Shown here: in pieces, positions 8,059 through 15,698 of the stretch | Numbering within the stretch: position 1 is the first letter of the stretch | Layout of the letters: each line of letters opens with the position of its first letter | Source: Candidatus Caldilinea saccharophila | GTDB lineage: Bacteria; Chloroflexota; Anaerolineae; Caldilineales; Caldilineaceae | Assembly: GCA_016710365.1 (NCBI GenBank) | Contig: JADJVW010000018.1 | Coordinates: forward strand, 62,001 to 126,000 | DNA length: 64,000 bases | Reading direction: 5' to 3' | Position numbers and translations under genes: made by a program | Notes under the pieces: model-generated | The model's input: the letters and a program-made list of their open reading frames with translations, nothing else | The model's database searches: none | What the model was told of the DNA's origin: nothing

Positions 8059-9612
8059 TCAGCGCGTACGCTCGCCGAGAATATCCGCCACCACATCCTC
8101 GACATGATAGTGCGTTTGTCCCTGGCGTGAAAGGCGGCGCACATTCTCAAGATGGTTGCCCAGCGTCACAATGGCAGGCTCTTCGACCAATTCGCCACGA
8201 ATCTCCTTGACTTGACCAAGGCCAACGCAGGCCAATAGGCCGTTGCAGAGACAGCGACGCTCGTCGGTGTTGCGCTCCAGCCCGCGCTGTTTGACAAAGT
8301 TCTCGATCGGGCCGGCCGGGCAGCGTTGAAAGAGCGTGCGCTGGCCGTGTTCGTCCGGCTTGTTGAAGCCGCGCTGCTGCAACATGCCGATGTCGCAGAT
8401 ACGCCGCCTGCTCGTATAGACATCATCTTCAGAGAGCGTACCTTCGAGTTGGACGACTTTGAAGGAAAACCCTGTGGGCGAAAAAATCGTGGTGCGCACC
8501 AGATCCGCGTCGTCAGCACCATTTTTTATGGCGGCCAGGATCGCCGAACGGTACTCGGATTTCATGCCCGATTCTTCCGTCAAGGCGAACACGGTGCCGG
8601 CCTGTACGCCGTTTGCGCCGGCCGCCAACGCTGCCTGCAACTGCGGGTGACTGCCGTAGCCGCCCGCCAGCCAGAAGGGGATGCCCACGCTGCGAATTGT
8701 CGCCAGATTCGCCTCATCTTTCGCGCCATAAACAGGCTGGCCGAGCGCATCCCTGATCAGCGGGCCGACTGGATTGGCGTTGTGGCCGCCGGCCGTGTGA
8801 TGTTCGATGATGAAGCCATCGGGCGGTGCGCTCTCGCTCTGCGCCAATACCTGCACCAGATCCTCCAGCGAGACAATCGCCAGAAAAGTGGGTTTTGCCA
8901 GCGGTCGCTCGGCAAATTTACCATGGGCAATCTGCCGGGGGTCAAAGGCGAGCACGAACTCCTCGCCGGCCTCGCGATACAGCATCGAGATGCCATGCGT
9001 TACGGCTTCGTGCCGGGCCAGTTGTTGGCACAGCAGCGGCAGGCCTTCAGGATTGCCCGCACCGACGATGACGCCATCGACCCCGGCGAGCATCGCGCCG
9101 TACAGCACATAGATGAGCGGCAGTTCGATCTTGTTGAGGAAATTGATAAAGACCTTGCCGTCGTGTCCTTCCTTGGCAAGCCAGACTTCGGCAAAGCCGG
9201 TCGCGATCAGCAACTCGATGATGTCGTCGTCCAGTTTTAACGGCACGGCTGTGGGCGATTCGCCTTGAATGGGGAAGGTGTACCGGCCATCATGGGTGCG
9301 CACCATCTGCATGGGTGCGCTGCGGAATCGCGCGTCGGGGGCCTTGCCGCCTTCGATAAAGTAGTGAGTGCAAATGTCCTGGCCGATCGTAACCCCGAAG
9401 TTTTCGTCGAGCGCTTGCAGCGCGCGGCGGGCGTGACCACCGGGGTCCCCCAGTTGCAGGAGCCGCACATAGACCACGTCGAGCGCCGTCCCGGACACAG
9501 TGCCCACGGTGACGCCAGGCCGCTGCATCGCAACTGCTTTGGCCAGCCGCCAGTTAGAGACATGGACGCCCATGCCGCCCTGGATAAGTTTGATCTGCTG
9601 GAGAGAATTCAT
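8059..9612 (-). CDS. nitronate monooxygenase-family FMN oxidoreductase
   Basis: TIM-barrel flavoenzyme of the 2-nitropropane dioxygenase/FabK-like family, about 517 residues. Signatures: N-terminal IQGGMGVHVSNWRLAKAV, the flavin-phosphate region HHTAGGHN (His of the AGGH motif) and GYGSHPQLQAALAAGANGVQAGTVF. The C-terminal 130 residues go beyond the classic enzyme and contain a small Cys-rich stretch (RRCLCNGLLAC), as in the longer branch of the family. The substrate is unknown; nitronate oxidation is only the family label. I chose the ATG at 9612 because the family N-terminus starts there and AAAGGTGG lies upstream; the longer open frame to 9693 is unconvincing. Transcribed alone, its 3' end meeting the 67-bp repeats. 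Confidence 0.82.
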   Translation of the reverse strand: MNSLQQIKLIQGGMGVHVSNWRLAKAVAMQRPGVTVGTVSGTALDVVYVRLLQLGDPGGHARRALQALDENFGVTIGQDICTHYFIEGGKAPDARFRSAPMQMVRTHDGRYTFPIQGESPTAVPLKLDDDIIELLIATGFAEVWLAKEGHDGKVFINFLNKIELPLIYVLYGAMLAGVDGVIVGAGNPEGLPLLCQQLARHEAVTHGISMLYREAGEEFVLAFDPRQIAHGKFAERPLAKPTFLAIVSLEDLVQVLAQSESAPPDGFIIEHHTAGGHNANPVGPLIRDALGQPVYGAKDEANLATIRSVGIPFWLAGGYGSHPQLQAALAAGANGVQAGTVFALTEESGMKSEYRSAILAAIKNGADDADLVRTTIFSPTGFSFKVVQLEGTLSEDDVYTSRRRICDIGMLQQRGFNKPDEHGQRTLFQRCPAGPIENFVKQRGLERNTDERRCLCNGLLACVGLGQVKEIRGELVEEPAIVTLGNHLENVRRLSRQGQTHYHVEDVVADILGERTR

Positions 9613-9792
9613 GTGGGTTGCCACCTTTGGCGCCGAGTCAGGAAACCGTAGAAGCGATTTCACAAAGAACGAAAACAATGAGCGTGCGGTCAAAAAGACG
9701 AAAGAGGATGGTAGACAGCGCCACTCTGATCTCGACTTGTTAGTATAGTAGTATATCAGCCGCGAAACAGTTCACCAAACATGTTTTTTAAT

Positions 9793-9821
9793 TTGACACG
9801 TGCGCCGGTCTGTTGTATTCT
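9793..9821 (+). promoter_or_regulatory. strong sigma-70 promoter of first cold-shock gene
   Basis: TTGACA (9793-9798), 17-base spacer, TATTCT (9816-9821). It predicts a start near 9828, giving a leader of about 145 bases. Confidence 0.75.
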
Positions 9822-9828
9822 GCTAATT

Positions 9829-9972
9829 ACAAAATTTTGTAAGTCCTTATAGCGAGAAAACGTCCGCTGCCCAGACTACAAGTTTGAGCGGCGTTTTGTT
9901 TTTGCCGTTGGGAACGACCACATTTTGTACCGTAGTTAGTAAACGTTTTTAACAGGAAAGGAAGTTTCCAAC
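9829..9972 (+). promoter_or_regulatory. long structured 5' leader of cold-shock gene, copy 1
   Basis: From 9840 the leader matches the one before the second cold-shock gene: TAAGTCCTTATAGCGAG, a hairpin (AAAACG-T-CCGCT at 9857-9868 pairing with AGCGG-CGTTTT at 9887-9897), a loop with CAGACT and TTTG, then TTTTTGCCGTTGGGAACGA and AGTAAACGTTTTTAACAGGAAAGG. Long cspA leaders act as temperature-dependent switches in enterobacteria; a similar role here is inferred from position and conservation. Confidence 0.65.
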
Positions 9973-10185
9973 ATGGCTACTCGAGAAAAAGGCACCGTTA
10001 AGTGGTTCAACGATCAGAAGGGTTTTGGCTTTATCACGCCTGAATCCGGCAAGAAAGATGTGTTTGTCCACCAGTCGGCGATCATGAGCGCAGGCTTTCG
10101 CACCCTTGCTGAGGGTGACAAGGTCGAGTTTTCGGTTGAGCAAGGCCCTAAAGGCCCGTCAGCCGCCAACGTTCAGAAGATCTAA
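9973..10185 (+). CDS. cold-shock protein (CspA family)
   Basis: 70-residue single-stranded nucleic-acid chaperone with one S1-like OB fold. RNP1 KGFGFI and RNP2 DVFVHQ are intact, and the C-terminus ANVQKI is typical. Cytosolic; melts RNA secondary structure at low temperature and in growth. The ATG at 9973 follows GGAAAGGAAG. It is intact, unlike its paralogue 400 bases downstream, and each copy has its own promoter, leader and terminator. Confidence 0.95.
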   Translation: MATREKGTVKWFNDQKGFGFITPESGKKDVFVHQSAIMSAGFRTLAEGDKVEFSVEQGPKGPSAANVQKI

Positions 10186-10273
10186 GTGACGGCCCGCTTG
10201 CGGGCAGCACGCCGGCAGGATGTGCAGCAAAGTTGACAGCAACTCTGTAACTTCTGCTGCCTGTTGTGCCAAT

Positions 10274-10308
10274 AAAAAAGGATCGGCAACTCGCCGCTCC
10301 TTTTTTTT
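10274..10308 (+). terminator. Rho-independent terminator of first cold-shock gene
   Basis: AAAAAAGGATCGGC / GCCGCTCCTTTTTTTT with an AACTC loop, ending in eight T. Confidence 0.85.
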
Positions 10309-10403
10309 GTTGCGTCGCCTGGCGCTGTTCAAGATGAGCTGGTTGAACAGGGTTGGGGAATTTTCACCGCAATTCTGATACACACTCATTTTTGTGCTGG
10401 ATT

Positions 10404-10433
10404 TTGACAACAGTAAATCGTGTAGGTTATACT
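10404..10433 (+). promoter_or_regulatory. promoter of second cold-shock gene
   Basis: TTGACA (10404-10409), 18-base spacer, TATACT (10428-10433). Confidence 0.7.
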
Positions 10434-10440
10434 GTTTGAT

Positions 10441-10587
10441 GCTAGAATGTAAGTCCTACAGCGAGTGAAAAAGAGCCGCTCAGACTCTACGTTTGGGCGG
10501 CTTGTCGTTTTGCCGTTGGGAATGACCACATTTCGTAGCACACAGTAAACGTTTTAGCAGGTAGCACCAAGAAAGGGAGTTTCCATC
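10441..10587 (+). promoter_or_regulatory. long structured 5' leader of cold-shock gene, copy 2
   Basis: Paralogous to the leader at 9829. Conserved parts: TAAGTCCTACAGCGAG, loop CAGACTCTACGTTTG, TTTTGCCGTTGGGAATGA, AGTAAACGTTTTAGCAGG. The stem is AGCCGC (10474-10479) with GCGGCT (10497-10502). Its base pairs differ from copy 1 but remain complementary, which favours an RNA structure under selection. Confidence 0.65.
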
Positions 10588-10799
10588 ATGGCAGATCGCG
10601 AAAAGGGCACCGTTAAGTGGTTCAACGACCAGAAGGGTTTTGGCTTTATCACGCCCGACTCTGGCCAGAAGGATGTGTTCGTCCACCAGACCGCCATCAT
10701 GACCGCTGGTTTCCGCACGCTGGCCGAGGGCGACAAGGTCGAATTCTCAGTCGAGCAGGGTCCGAAAGGGCGGCGGCCGCCAACGTTCAGAAGATCTAA
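10588..10799 (+). CDS. second cold-shock protein, one frameshift near its end
   Basis: Paralogue of the upstream cold-shock protein (about 70 residues), with KGFGFI and DVFVHQ intact. Near base 10772, where the first copy reads GGCCCGTCAGCC, this copy is one base shorter. The raw frame therefore misses its TAA (10797-10799) and runs on through the terminator into the following lipoprotein gene. Restoring one base gives AANVQKI and the normal stop. Expected biology: a normal short protein; the apparent 489-residue fusion is almost certainly a sequencing artefact. Own promoter and leader. Confidence 0.85.
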
Positions 10800-10870
10800 A
10801 TGGGCTGACCGCCCAACACGCGCCAGTAATGGCAGCGCGAGCGGCGGCCTTACAGTCAAATTGATCGAAC

Positions 10871-10915
10871 AGCACGGGGAGAGACGCCAAGCGTCTCTCC
10901 CCGTGCTGTATTTTT
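10871..10915 (+). terminator. Rho-independent terminator of second cold-shock gene
   Basis: Perfect 17-bp stem AGCACGGGGAGAGACGC / GCGTCTCTCCCCGTGCT with loop CAA, followed by GTATTTTT. It separates the cold-shock gene from the PhoD-like gene. Confidence 0.9.
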
Positions 10916-10977
10916 CACCTTGTCGCTCCCCTCTCCAGACCCGTTTTGGTGAACGAATACACGAGGCTGATCTCTCG

Positions 10978-12057
10978 ATGCTGCGAACAAAACTGAGCGG
11001 GTTGGTCTGGCTGCTGGTGCTGCTCCTTGCTGCCTGCACCCCTATACCCGCCCCAGTCGATGCGTCATCCACGCTCGACGTGATTGCGTTTGGCTCCTGC
11101 GCCCAGCAGAGCCTGCCCCAGCCCATCTGGGCTGCTGTCCTGGCTACTTCGCCCGACTTGTTTATTTTCCTGGGCGATAATATTTACGGCGATACCGAAA
11201 ACGTCGACAAACTGCGCGCTCAGTATCGGTTGCTGGCCGCGCAGCCAGGATTTCAACGTGTGCGCGCCACGACGCCGGTCGTGGCGACCTGGGACGATCA
11301 CGATTACGGCGTCAACGACAGCGGCGCCGACTTCCCTGCCAAAGCCGGCTCCAAAGAGGTTTTTCTCGATTTCTTTGGCGAATCCGCCACGAGCGAACGC
11401 AGGCTGCGCGACGGCGGCATCTATACGGCCTACAGCTTTGGCGAGGCCGGCGCGCGCACCCAGGTGATCTTGCTCGACGCACGGTGGGATCGCGCGCCGC
11501 TAGTGCGCGTCAGCGAAGAAGAGTACGACGTGCGCCGGCGCCAGAATATCGGCCCCTACACCGCCGCCGCCGACCCTGCCGCGCGGCTGCTGGGGGAAGA
11601 TCAATGGACATGGTTGGCGGATCAGCTACGCCAGCCCGCCGATCTCCGTGTGATTGCCACGAGCATCCCCTTCTTGCAGGAAGGCACGGGTTGGGAAATC
11701 TGGGCCAATTTCCCTGCCGAACGTACGCGGCTGCTGCGTCTCATTGAGGAGACAAGCGCCGACGGCGTGCTCTTCATCACCGGCGACACCCATCGCGCAC
11801 AGTTTTCCTACCTTGCAGCCGGCGTCCCATACCCGCTTTGGGAGGTCAACTCCAGCGGGCTGACGGAAAATGTCGATCCGACGCGGGTGGCGCCCGACAG
11901 CAACCGGCTTGGCGACGTCTTTGTGGGCGACAATTTCGGCCTGATCCGCATCGACTGGACTGCGCAAGACCCGGCCATCACGCTGGAGATTCGCAATGTA
12001 GAAAACCGGCCTGTGCTGAGCAATACGCTTCACTTGAGCGACCTGCATCCACGCTGA
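10978..12057 (+). CDS. PhoD-like alkaline phosphatase/phosphodiesterase lipoprotein
   Basis: About 359 residues. An N-terminal signal peptide with a lipobox (VLLLAACT) predicts lipid anchoring outside the membrane. The metallophosphatase core shows FGSCAQQ, FLGDNIYGD, TWDDHDYG and ITGDTHRAQF, the metal ligand motifs of the PhoD family (phosphodiester and phosphomonoester hydrolysis). The ATG at 10978 is chosen because the signal peptide starts there; the frame is open upstream only because the preceding cold-shock gene carries a frameshift. GAGG lies 11 bases upstream. No phosphate-regulon genes are adjacent. Confidence 0.85.
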   Translation: MLRTKLSGLVWLLVLLLAACTPIPAPVDASSTLDVIAFGSCAQQSLPQPIWAAVLATSPDLFIFLGDNIYGDTENVDKLRAQYRLLAAQPGFQRVRATTPVVATWDDHDYGVNDSGADFPAKAGSKEVFLDFFGESATSERRLRDGGIYTAYSFGEAGARTQVILLDARWDRAPLVRVSEEEYDVRRRQNIGPYTAAADPAARLLGEDQWTWLADQLRQPADLRVIATSIPFLQEGTGWEIWANFPAERTRLLRLIEETSADGVLFITGDTHRAQFSYLAAGVPYPLWEVNSSGLTENVDPTRVAPDSNRLGDVFVGDNFGLIRIDWTAQDPAITLEIRNVENRPVLSNTLHLSDLHPR

Positions 12058-12063
12058 ACTCAG

Positions 12064-12320
12064 ACTAGTCCAGGTGGGCTTAATTCTGCCGGTAGATTTG
12101 GTAGGGACAGGCCCTCGTGCCTGTCCGGCTTCCGGGCGCACACGGGGGTGCGCCCCTACCAGGCAGCCAATGAGGTATTTTAGCCCGTGTGTACTAGTCC
12201 AGGGGGCGTAATTCTGCCAGCAAATTTGGTAGGGACAGGCCACCGTGCCTGTCCGGCTTCCGGGCGCACACGGGGGTGCGCCCCTACCAAGCAGCCAATG
12301 AGGTATTTTAGCCCGTGTGT
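12064..12320. repeat. tandem pair of 128/129-bp repeats with two hairpins each
   Basis: Copies at 12064-12192 and 12193-12320, over 90 percent identical by eye, both starting ACTAGTCCAG and ending TTTTAGCCCGTGTGT. Each holds GGTAGGGACAGGCC..GTGCCTGTCC and GGGCGCACACGGGGGTGCGCCC followed by CTACC, so the core is bounded by an inverted GGTAGGG/CCCTACC. Intergenic, REP-like. The rest of the 12058-12422 gap is the family B repeat and the promoter region of the PAS gene. Confidence 0.85.
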
Positions 12321-12323
12321 ACT

Positions 12324-12372
12324 AGCTTTGACGCAGAGGCGCAAAGAAACAGAGGCTCGCAGAGAAAAGCGA
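12324..12372 (+). repeat. dispersed ACGCAGAGGCGCAGAG-type repeat (family B)
   Basis: GCTTTGACGCAGAGGCGC, AAAGAAACAGAGGCTCGCAG, AGAAAAGCGAC: one member of a repeat family also seen at 14867, 14953, 22164, 22331 and 32640. Confidence 0.7.
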
Positions 12373-12422
12373 CTTTATTGTACAATAGCCCAACTGACGC
12401 TCGATCCTGGCGAGGGCAATAG

Positions 12423-14150
12423 ATGAACAGTGAGGTGCGTCCCATGGGGCAGTTGACAAAATCACTTGAGACTGAAGTTGATCTGCTGCGCAAACGCGTG
12501 GCAGACTTGGAGACGGCGCTTGTCCAGACTGACGTCACACCCGACCGGCTACGACTGGCGGATCGCACCAAGGAGTTATCCACACTTTATCGTGAATCCT
12601 ACCTGGCCGATCAGCAGCGCGCGGTGGCCGACGACTACTTTATCGAGTTGATGGCGTTGCTGCCGCTGGGCTGGCAATATGTGAATGACGCCTGTGCACG
12701 GCTGCTCATTCAAGGACAGATTTACGCCACGCCGAATTTCCAGGAGACGCCGTGGCAGCAGTCCAGCACGATCGTCGTCCAGGGCAAACAGGTGGGCATC
12801 CTCACGATCGGCTACCTTTCGCCTCATCCGCCGCTGGATGAAGGCGCGTTTCTGTCTGAAGAACGCAGCCTCATCAATGAAATTGCCAAACGCATCGGGC
12901 GCTTTATCGAACGCCGCCAGACAGAGACTTCGCACCGTTTCCTGGCCGCAATCGTCGAGTCCTCCCACGATGCCATTGTCAGCATGACGCTGGACGGCGT
13001 CATCCAGACGTGGAATAGAGCCGCCGAGCGCATCTATGGCTACACGGTGCGCGAAGTCCTCGACAAATCGATCGCCACGTTTCTGGAGCCGGGACAGTTC
13101 GACGAGATCTTGCGCCTGCTGCAGCGCACCCGCGACGGCTACCAGACTGAGCAATTCGAGACCAATCGCCGCCACAAGGACGGGCGCGAAGTTTTTGTCT
13201 CGATCAGCCTCTATCCTATCCATGATGAACTGGGGAAGATCGTGGGCGCCGCGGCCATTGCCCGCGACATTTCAGATCGCCGCGTGTTTGAATCCACCTT
13301 GCGCGAGACCGACGCGCGGCTACGCTCCACGTTCGAGCAAGCTGCTGTTGGGCTGGCGCACGTCAACCTGGATTGGCGTTTTCTGCGGGTCAACCAGAAG
13401 CTCTGCGCCATCCTCGGTTACAGCGCGGCTGAATTATTGTCGCTGACCGTGCAGCAGATTTCACATTCAGACGATCTGGCGGTCGAGCATGAGCTCTTGC
13501 GCGCCCTGCTGGCGGGTGAATGTCCCACCTACAGCATCGAAAAACGCGATATCCGCAAAGACGGCGCCATCGTGTGGGTGAATCGCACCGTCTCGCTGGC
13601 GCGCGACGACGCACAACAGCCGAAATACTTTATCTTGGTGGTGGAGGATATTTCGTCGCGCAAGGAGGTCGAACGCGCCCGCACCGAGAGCGAAGCGCGC
13701 TATCATGAATTGTTCGAGAATTCGCCGATCTCGCTGTGGGAGCAGGATTTTTCCGGGGTGAAGCGTGCGCTTGAAACGCTGCGCAGCCGGGGCGTCACCG
13801 ATTTTCGCACCTACCTCGAAGATCACACCGGCGTCGTGATGGCGTGTCTGGCGCAGGTCAAGATGCTTTCCTTCAACCGCGCCAGCCTGGAGTTATATGG
13901 CGCCAGCAACCGCGACGAACTGCTCGCCAGCCTGGATCGCCTCGTGCCGGCCGCAGGCTATCCGCTCTTTATCGAGGAGCTGGTCTGGATCGCTGAGGGG
14001 CGCACCGCGTTTGTGTGGGAAGGCGTCAACCGCAAGCTGTCGGGCGAACATATCCACGTCCGGCTGCACTGGTCGGCCGCGCCGGGTCACGAACAACTGC
14101 TGGATCGCGTGTTGGTTTCGATTGAAGCGATTGACGAGAATTGTAAATGA
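12423..14150 (+). CDS. multi-PAS signalling protein without an output domain
   Basis: 575 residues. Order: N-terminal coiled coil (residues 1-60), a GAF-like or degenerate PAS segment (60-170, LIQGQIYATPNF..), PAS 1 (175-290, VSMTLDGVIQTWNRAAERIYGY), PAS 2 with PAC (295-420, NQKLCAILGYSAAELL ... DISSRKE) and a third PAS-like segment (430-575). Such proteins normally continue into a histidine kinase or diguanylate cyclase. Here translation stops in SIEAIDENCK, immediately before a GGGCGAG heptamer run, and an unrelated epimerase starts 27 bases later. Either it is a PAS-only sensor or its output domain was lost through the repeat. ATG at 12423 with GAGG upstream. Confidence 0.8.
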   Translation: MNSEVRPMGQLTKSLETEVDLLRKRVADLETALVQTDVTPDRLRLADRTKELSTLYRESYLADQQRAVADDYFIELMALLPLGWQYVNDACARLLIQGQIYATPNFQETPWQQSSTIVVQGKQVGILTIGYLSPHPPLDEGAFLSEERSLINEIAKRIGRFIERRQTETSHRFLAAIVESSHDAIVSMTLDGVIQTWNRAAERIYGYTVREVLDKSIATFLEPGQFDEILRLLQRTRDGYQTEQFETNRRHKDGREVFVSISLYPIHDELGKIVGAAAIARDISDRRVFESTLRETDARLRSTFEQAAVGLAHVNLDWRFLRVNQKLCAILGYSAAELLSLTVQQISHSDDLAVEHELLRALLAGECPTYSIEKRDIRKDGAIVWVNRTVSLARDDAQQPKYFILVVEDISSRKEVERARTESEARYHELFENSPISLWEQDFSGVKRALETLRSRGVTDFRTYLEDHTGVVMACLAQVKMLSFNRASLELYGASNRDELLASLDRLVPAAGYPLFIEELVWIAEGRTAFVWEGVNRKLSGEHIHVRLHWSAAPGHEQLLDRVLVSIEAIDENCK

Positions 14151-14174
14151 GGGGCGAGGGGCGAGGGGCGAGGT
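14150..14174 (+). repeat. GGGCGAG heptamer run
   Basis: GAGGGGCGAGGGGCGAGGG plus one further partial unit, lying in the 27-base gap between the PAS gene and the epimerase start. Confidence 0.75.
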
Positions 14175-14177
14175 GAT

Positions 14178-15278
14178 ATGCAGATTCTGATTACCGGCGG
14201 CGCGGGTTTTATCGGCTCCCACACGGTGGAGGCCGCGCTGGACGCGGGCCATGCGGTGCGCGTGCTAGACGATCTGTCGAGCGGCGACCGCGCCTATCTG
14301 CCCGCGGGCGTGGCGTTTATCGAGGGTGATGTCACCGACGCCGCGACCGTGCGCGACGCGGTTGCCGGCTGCGACGCCGTGATCCACCTCGCCGCGCTGG
14401 TCAGCGTGCCGCAGTCGCTGCGCGAGCCGGTGCGCACCCACCACGTCAACACGACGGGGACCGTCACCTTGCTCGATGCGGCGCAGCACGCGGGCGTGGC
14501 GCGCTTTGTATTGGCCTCCACCTGCGCGGTCTACGGCGACCTGCCCGGCCACAAGGAGGAAAGCTCGCGCGTGCAGCCGCTCGTGCCCTACGCGGCCAGC
14601 AAGTTGATGGACGAGCAGTGGGTGCAGCTCTATGGCCGCGCCTATGGCATGGAGACCATCGTGCTACGCTACTTCAATGTCTACGGCCGCGCCAGCGGGC
14701 GGATTCGCCCTACAGCGGCGTGCTGGCGCGCTGGTGCGCCGCGGCCAGCCAGGGCCAGCCCTGCACGATTTTCGGCGACGGCCGCCAGACGCGCGACTTT
14801 GTCTCCGTGCATGACGTGGCGCAGGCCAATCTGCTGGCTGCGACGCATCGTGAGTTGGGAACAGTTTTGACGCAGAGGCGCAGAGAGGCAGAGGCTCGCA
14901 GAGAAGACGCAGACACACTGCTGGCTGCGACGCATCGTGAGTTGGGGGCGGTCTTGACGCAGAGGCGCGGAGAGGCAGAGGTTCGCAGAGAAGAAAGAGA
15001 AAAAGCAGGCGCATTGCTGGTTGTGCCAGAGCCAGACAGGAAGAGTGGCCGGATCGATGGCGGTCTTTACCAGGTGGCGACCGGCGCTTCCGTCTCGCTC
15101 AACGACGTGCTCGACGCGCTCGATGCGGTGGCGCCCGCAGCCGGTGCAGCGCTGCTATGCCGACGCGCGGCCGGGCGACATCCTGCATTCGGCGGGCAGC
15201 AGCGACAGGTTGCAGGGACTGGGCTGGCGCGCCCAGGTGTCGCTGCGCGAAGGGCTAGCGGAGTTGGTGGCGGGGTGA
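14178..15278 (+). CDS. GalE-like NAD-dependent epimerase with repeat insertions and two frameshifts
   Basis: Extended short-chain dehydrogenase acting on a nucleotide sugar. The Rossmann motif GGAGFIGS starts at residue 7, AALVSVPQS and the catalytic YAASK follow, then NVYGPRQRADSPYSGV, DGRQTRDFVSVHDVAQANLLAA and, at the end, DARPGDILHS and a GLAELVAG C-terminus. The frame must shift near 14687 (one base missing) and near 15138 (one extra base). Between ANLLAATH and GGLYQVATG, where relatives have a short turn, about 60 extra residues are encoded by two tandem copies of the CAGAGGCGCAGAG repeat (TQRRREAEARRE and TQRRGEAEVRRE). Both copies keep the frame. The gene may still be functional if the frameshifts are sequencing errors. 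Confidence 0.75.
14860..15003 (+). repeat. tandem family B repeats inside the epimerase gene
   Basis: Two units of about 81 bases, each containing GCTGGCTGCGACGCATCGTG followed by TTGACGCAGAGGCGC and GGCAGAG..TCGCAGAGAAG. The first part is epimerase sequence duplicated together with the repeat, so the unit expanded inside the gene. Confidence 0.8.
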
Positions 15279-15451
15279 CGCGCGAGCATACTTCAAGTTG
15301 AGGGCGCCCAGTACGTCCCCGGCACGGTGCAGCAGATGACGGCATGACCAAAACGCTTGTGCACCGTGCCGGGGACGTTGCCTGCCCCAACCGTGATGTA
15401 CCCCCGTGACGCGCTGCGGCTAGCCAGGCAGTTGCGCACGTGGCAACAATC
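15279..15451. repeat. GTGCCGGGGACG inverted repeat (family C) in intergenic region
   Basis: Perfect 19-bp arms ACGTCCCCGGCACGGTGCA (15313-15331) and its complement (15360-15378) around a 28-base loop. The same core occurs at 46299-46366, and single arms at about 19961 and 20928. No gene in this stretch. Confidence 0.8.
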
Positions 15452-15487
15452 AAAAGCCGAGTTTCTTCAAGAAACTCGGCTTTTTTC
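15452..15487. terminator. bidirectional terminator-type palindrome
   Basis: AAAAGCCGAGTTTC TTCAA GAAACTCGGCTTTTTT: stem with A-run and T-run on both sides, so it can stop transcription from either direction. It lies between the convergent epimerase and CHAT-NACHT-FGE genes. Confidence 0.75.
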
Positions 15488-15514
15488 TCGTCGTTCCGGG
15501 CCGCCACGGACGAA
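15481..15514 (-). other. partial copy of the CHAT-FGE gene 3' end, possible diversity-generating template remnant
   Basis: Bases 15496-15514 match 15768-15786 in the FGE domain exactly (19 bases, CCGGGCCGCCACGGACGAA on the plus strand). In the next 15 bases (15481-15495) ten positions differ. Nine of those ten are A in this copy on the minus strand (AAC to GGC, GAC to GGC, AAA to GTC twice). Adenine-specific difference between a downstream copy and the 3' end of a C-type-lectin-fold gene is the hallmark of a diversity-generating retroelement. However, the copy is short, overlaps a terminator T-run, and no reverse transcriptase is in the window. Confidence 0.3.
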
Positions 15515-15592
15515 ACCGGCTGACCTGATCGGCGACGCATGCGCCGCCGACTGCATCATTATACCCGCGGCCGCGCGGCCGCGAAAATCGCA

Positions 15593-15627
15593 AAAAATTC
15601 GCGTCGGGGGGCAAAGCCCCCCGACGC
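15593..15627 (-). terminator. Rho-independent terminator of the CHAT-NACHT-FGE gene
   Basis: On the minus strand GCGTCGGGGGGC TTT GCCCCCCGACGC followed by GAATTTTTTGCG. It lies about 70 bases after the stop at 15699. Between them is an AATCAGAG/GGTCAGAG low-complexity stretch (15650-15700). Confidence 0.8.
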
Positions 15628-15698
15628 CCCCAGGTGGGCGCACAGCGCCTACCTCAGAAAATCAGAGAACCAGAGTCCAGAGGTCAGAAAATCAGAGG

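Noticed and set aside
10588..12057. CspA-phosphodiesterase fusion protein
   Set aside because: The continuous frame comes from one missing base; the cold-shock TAA, a strong terminator and a lipoprotein signal peptide all lie inside it.
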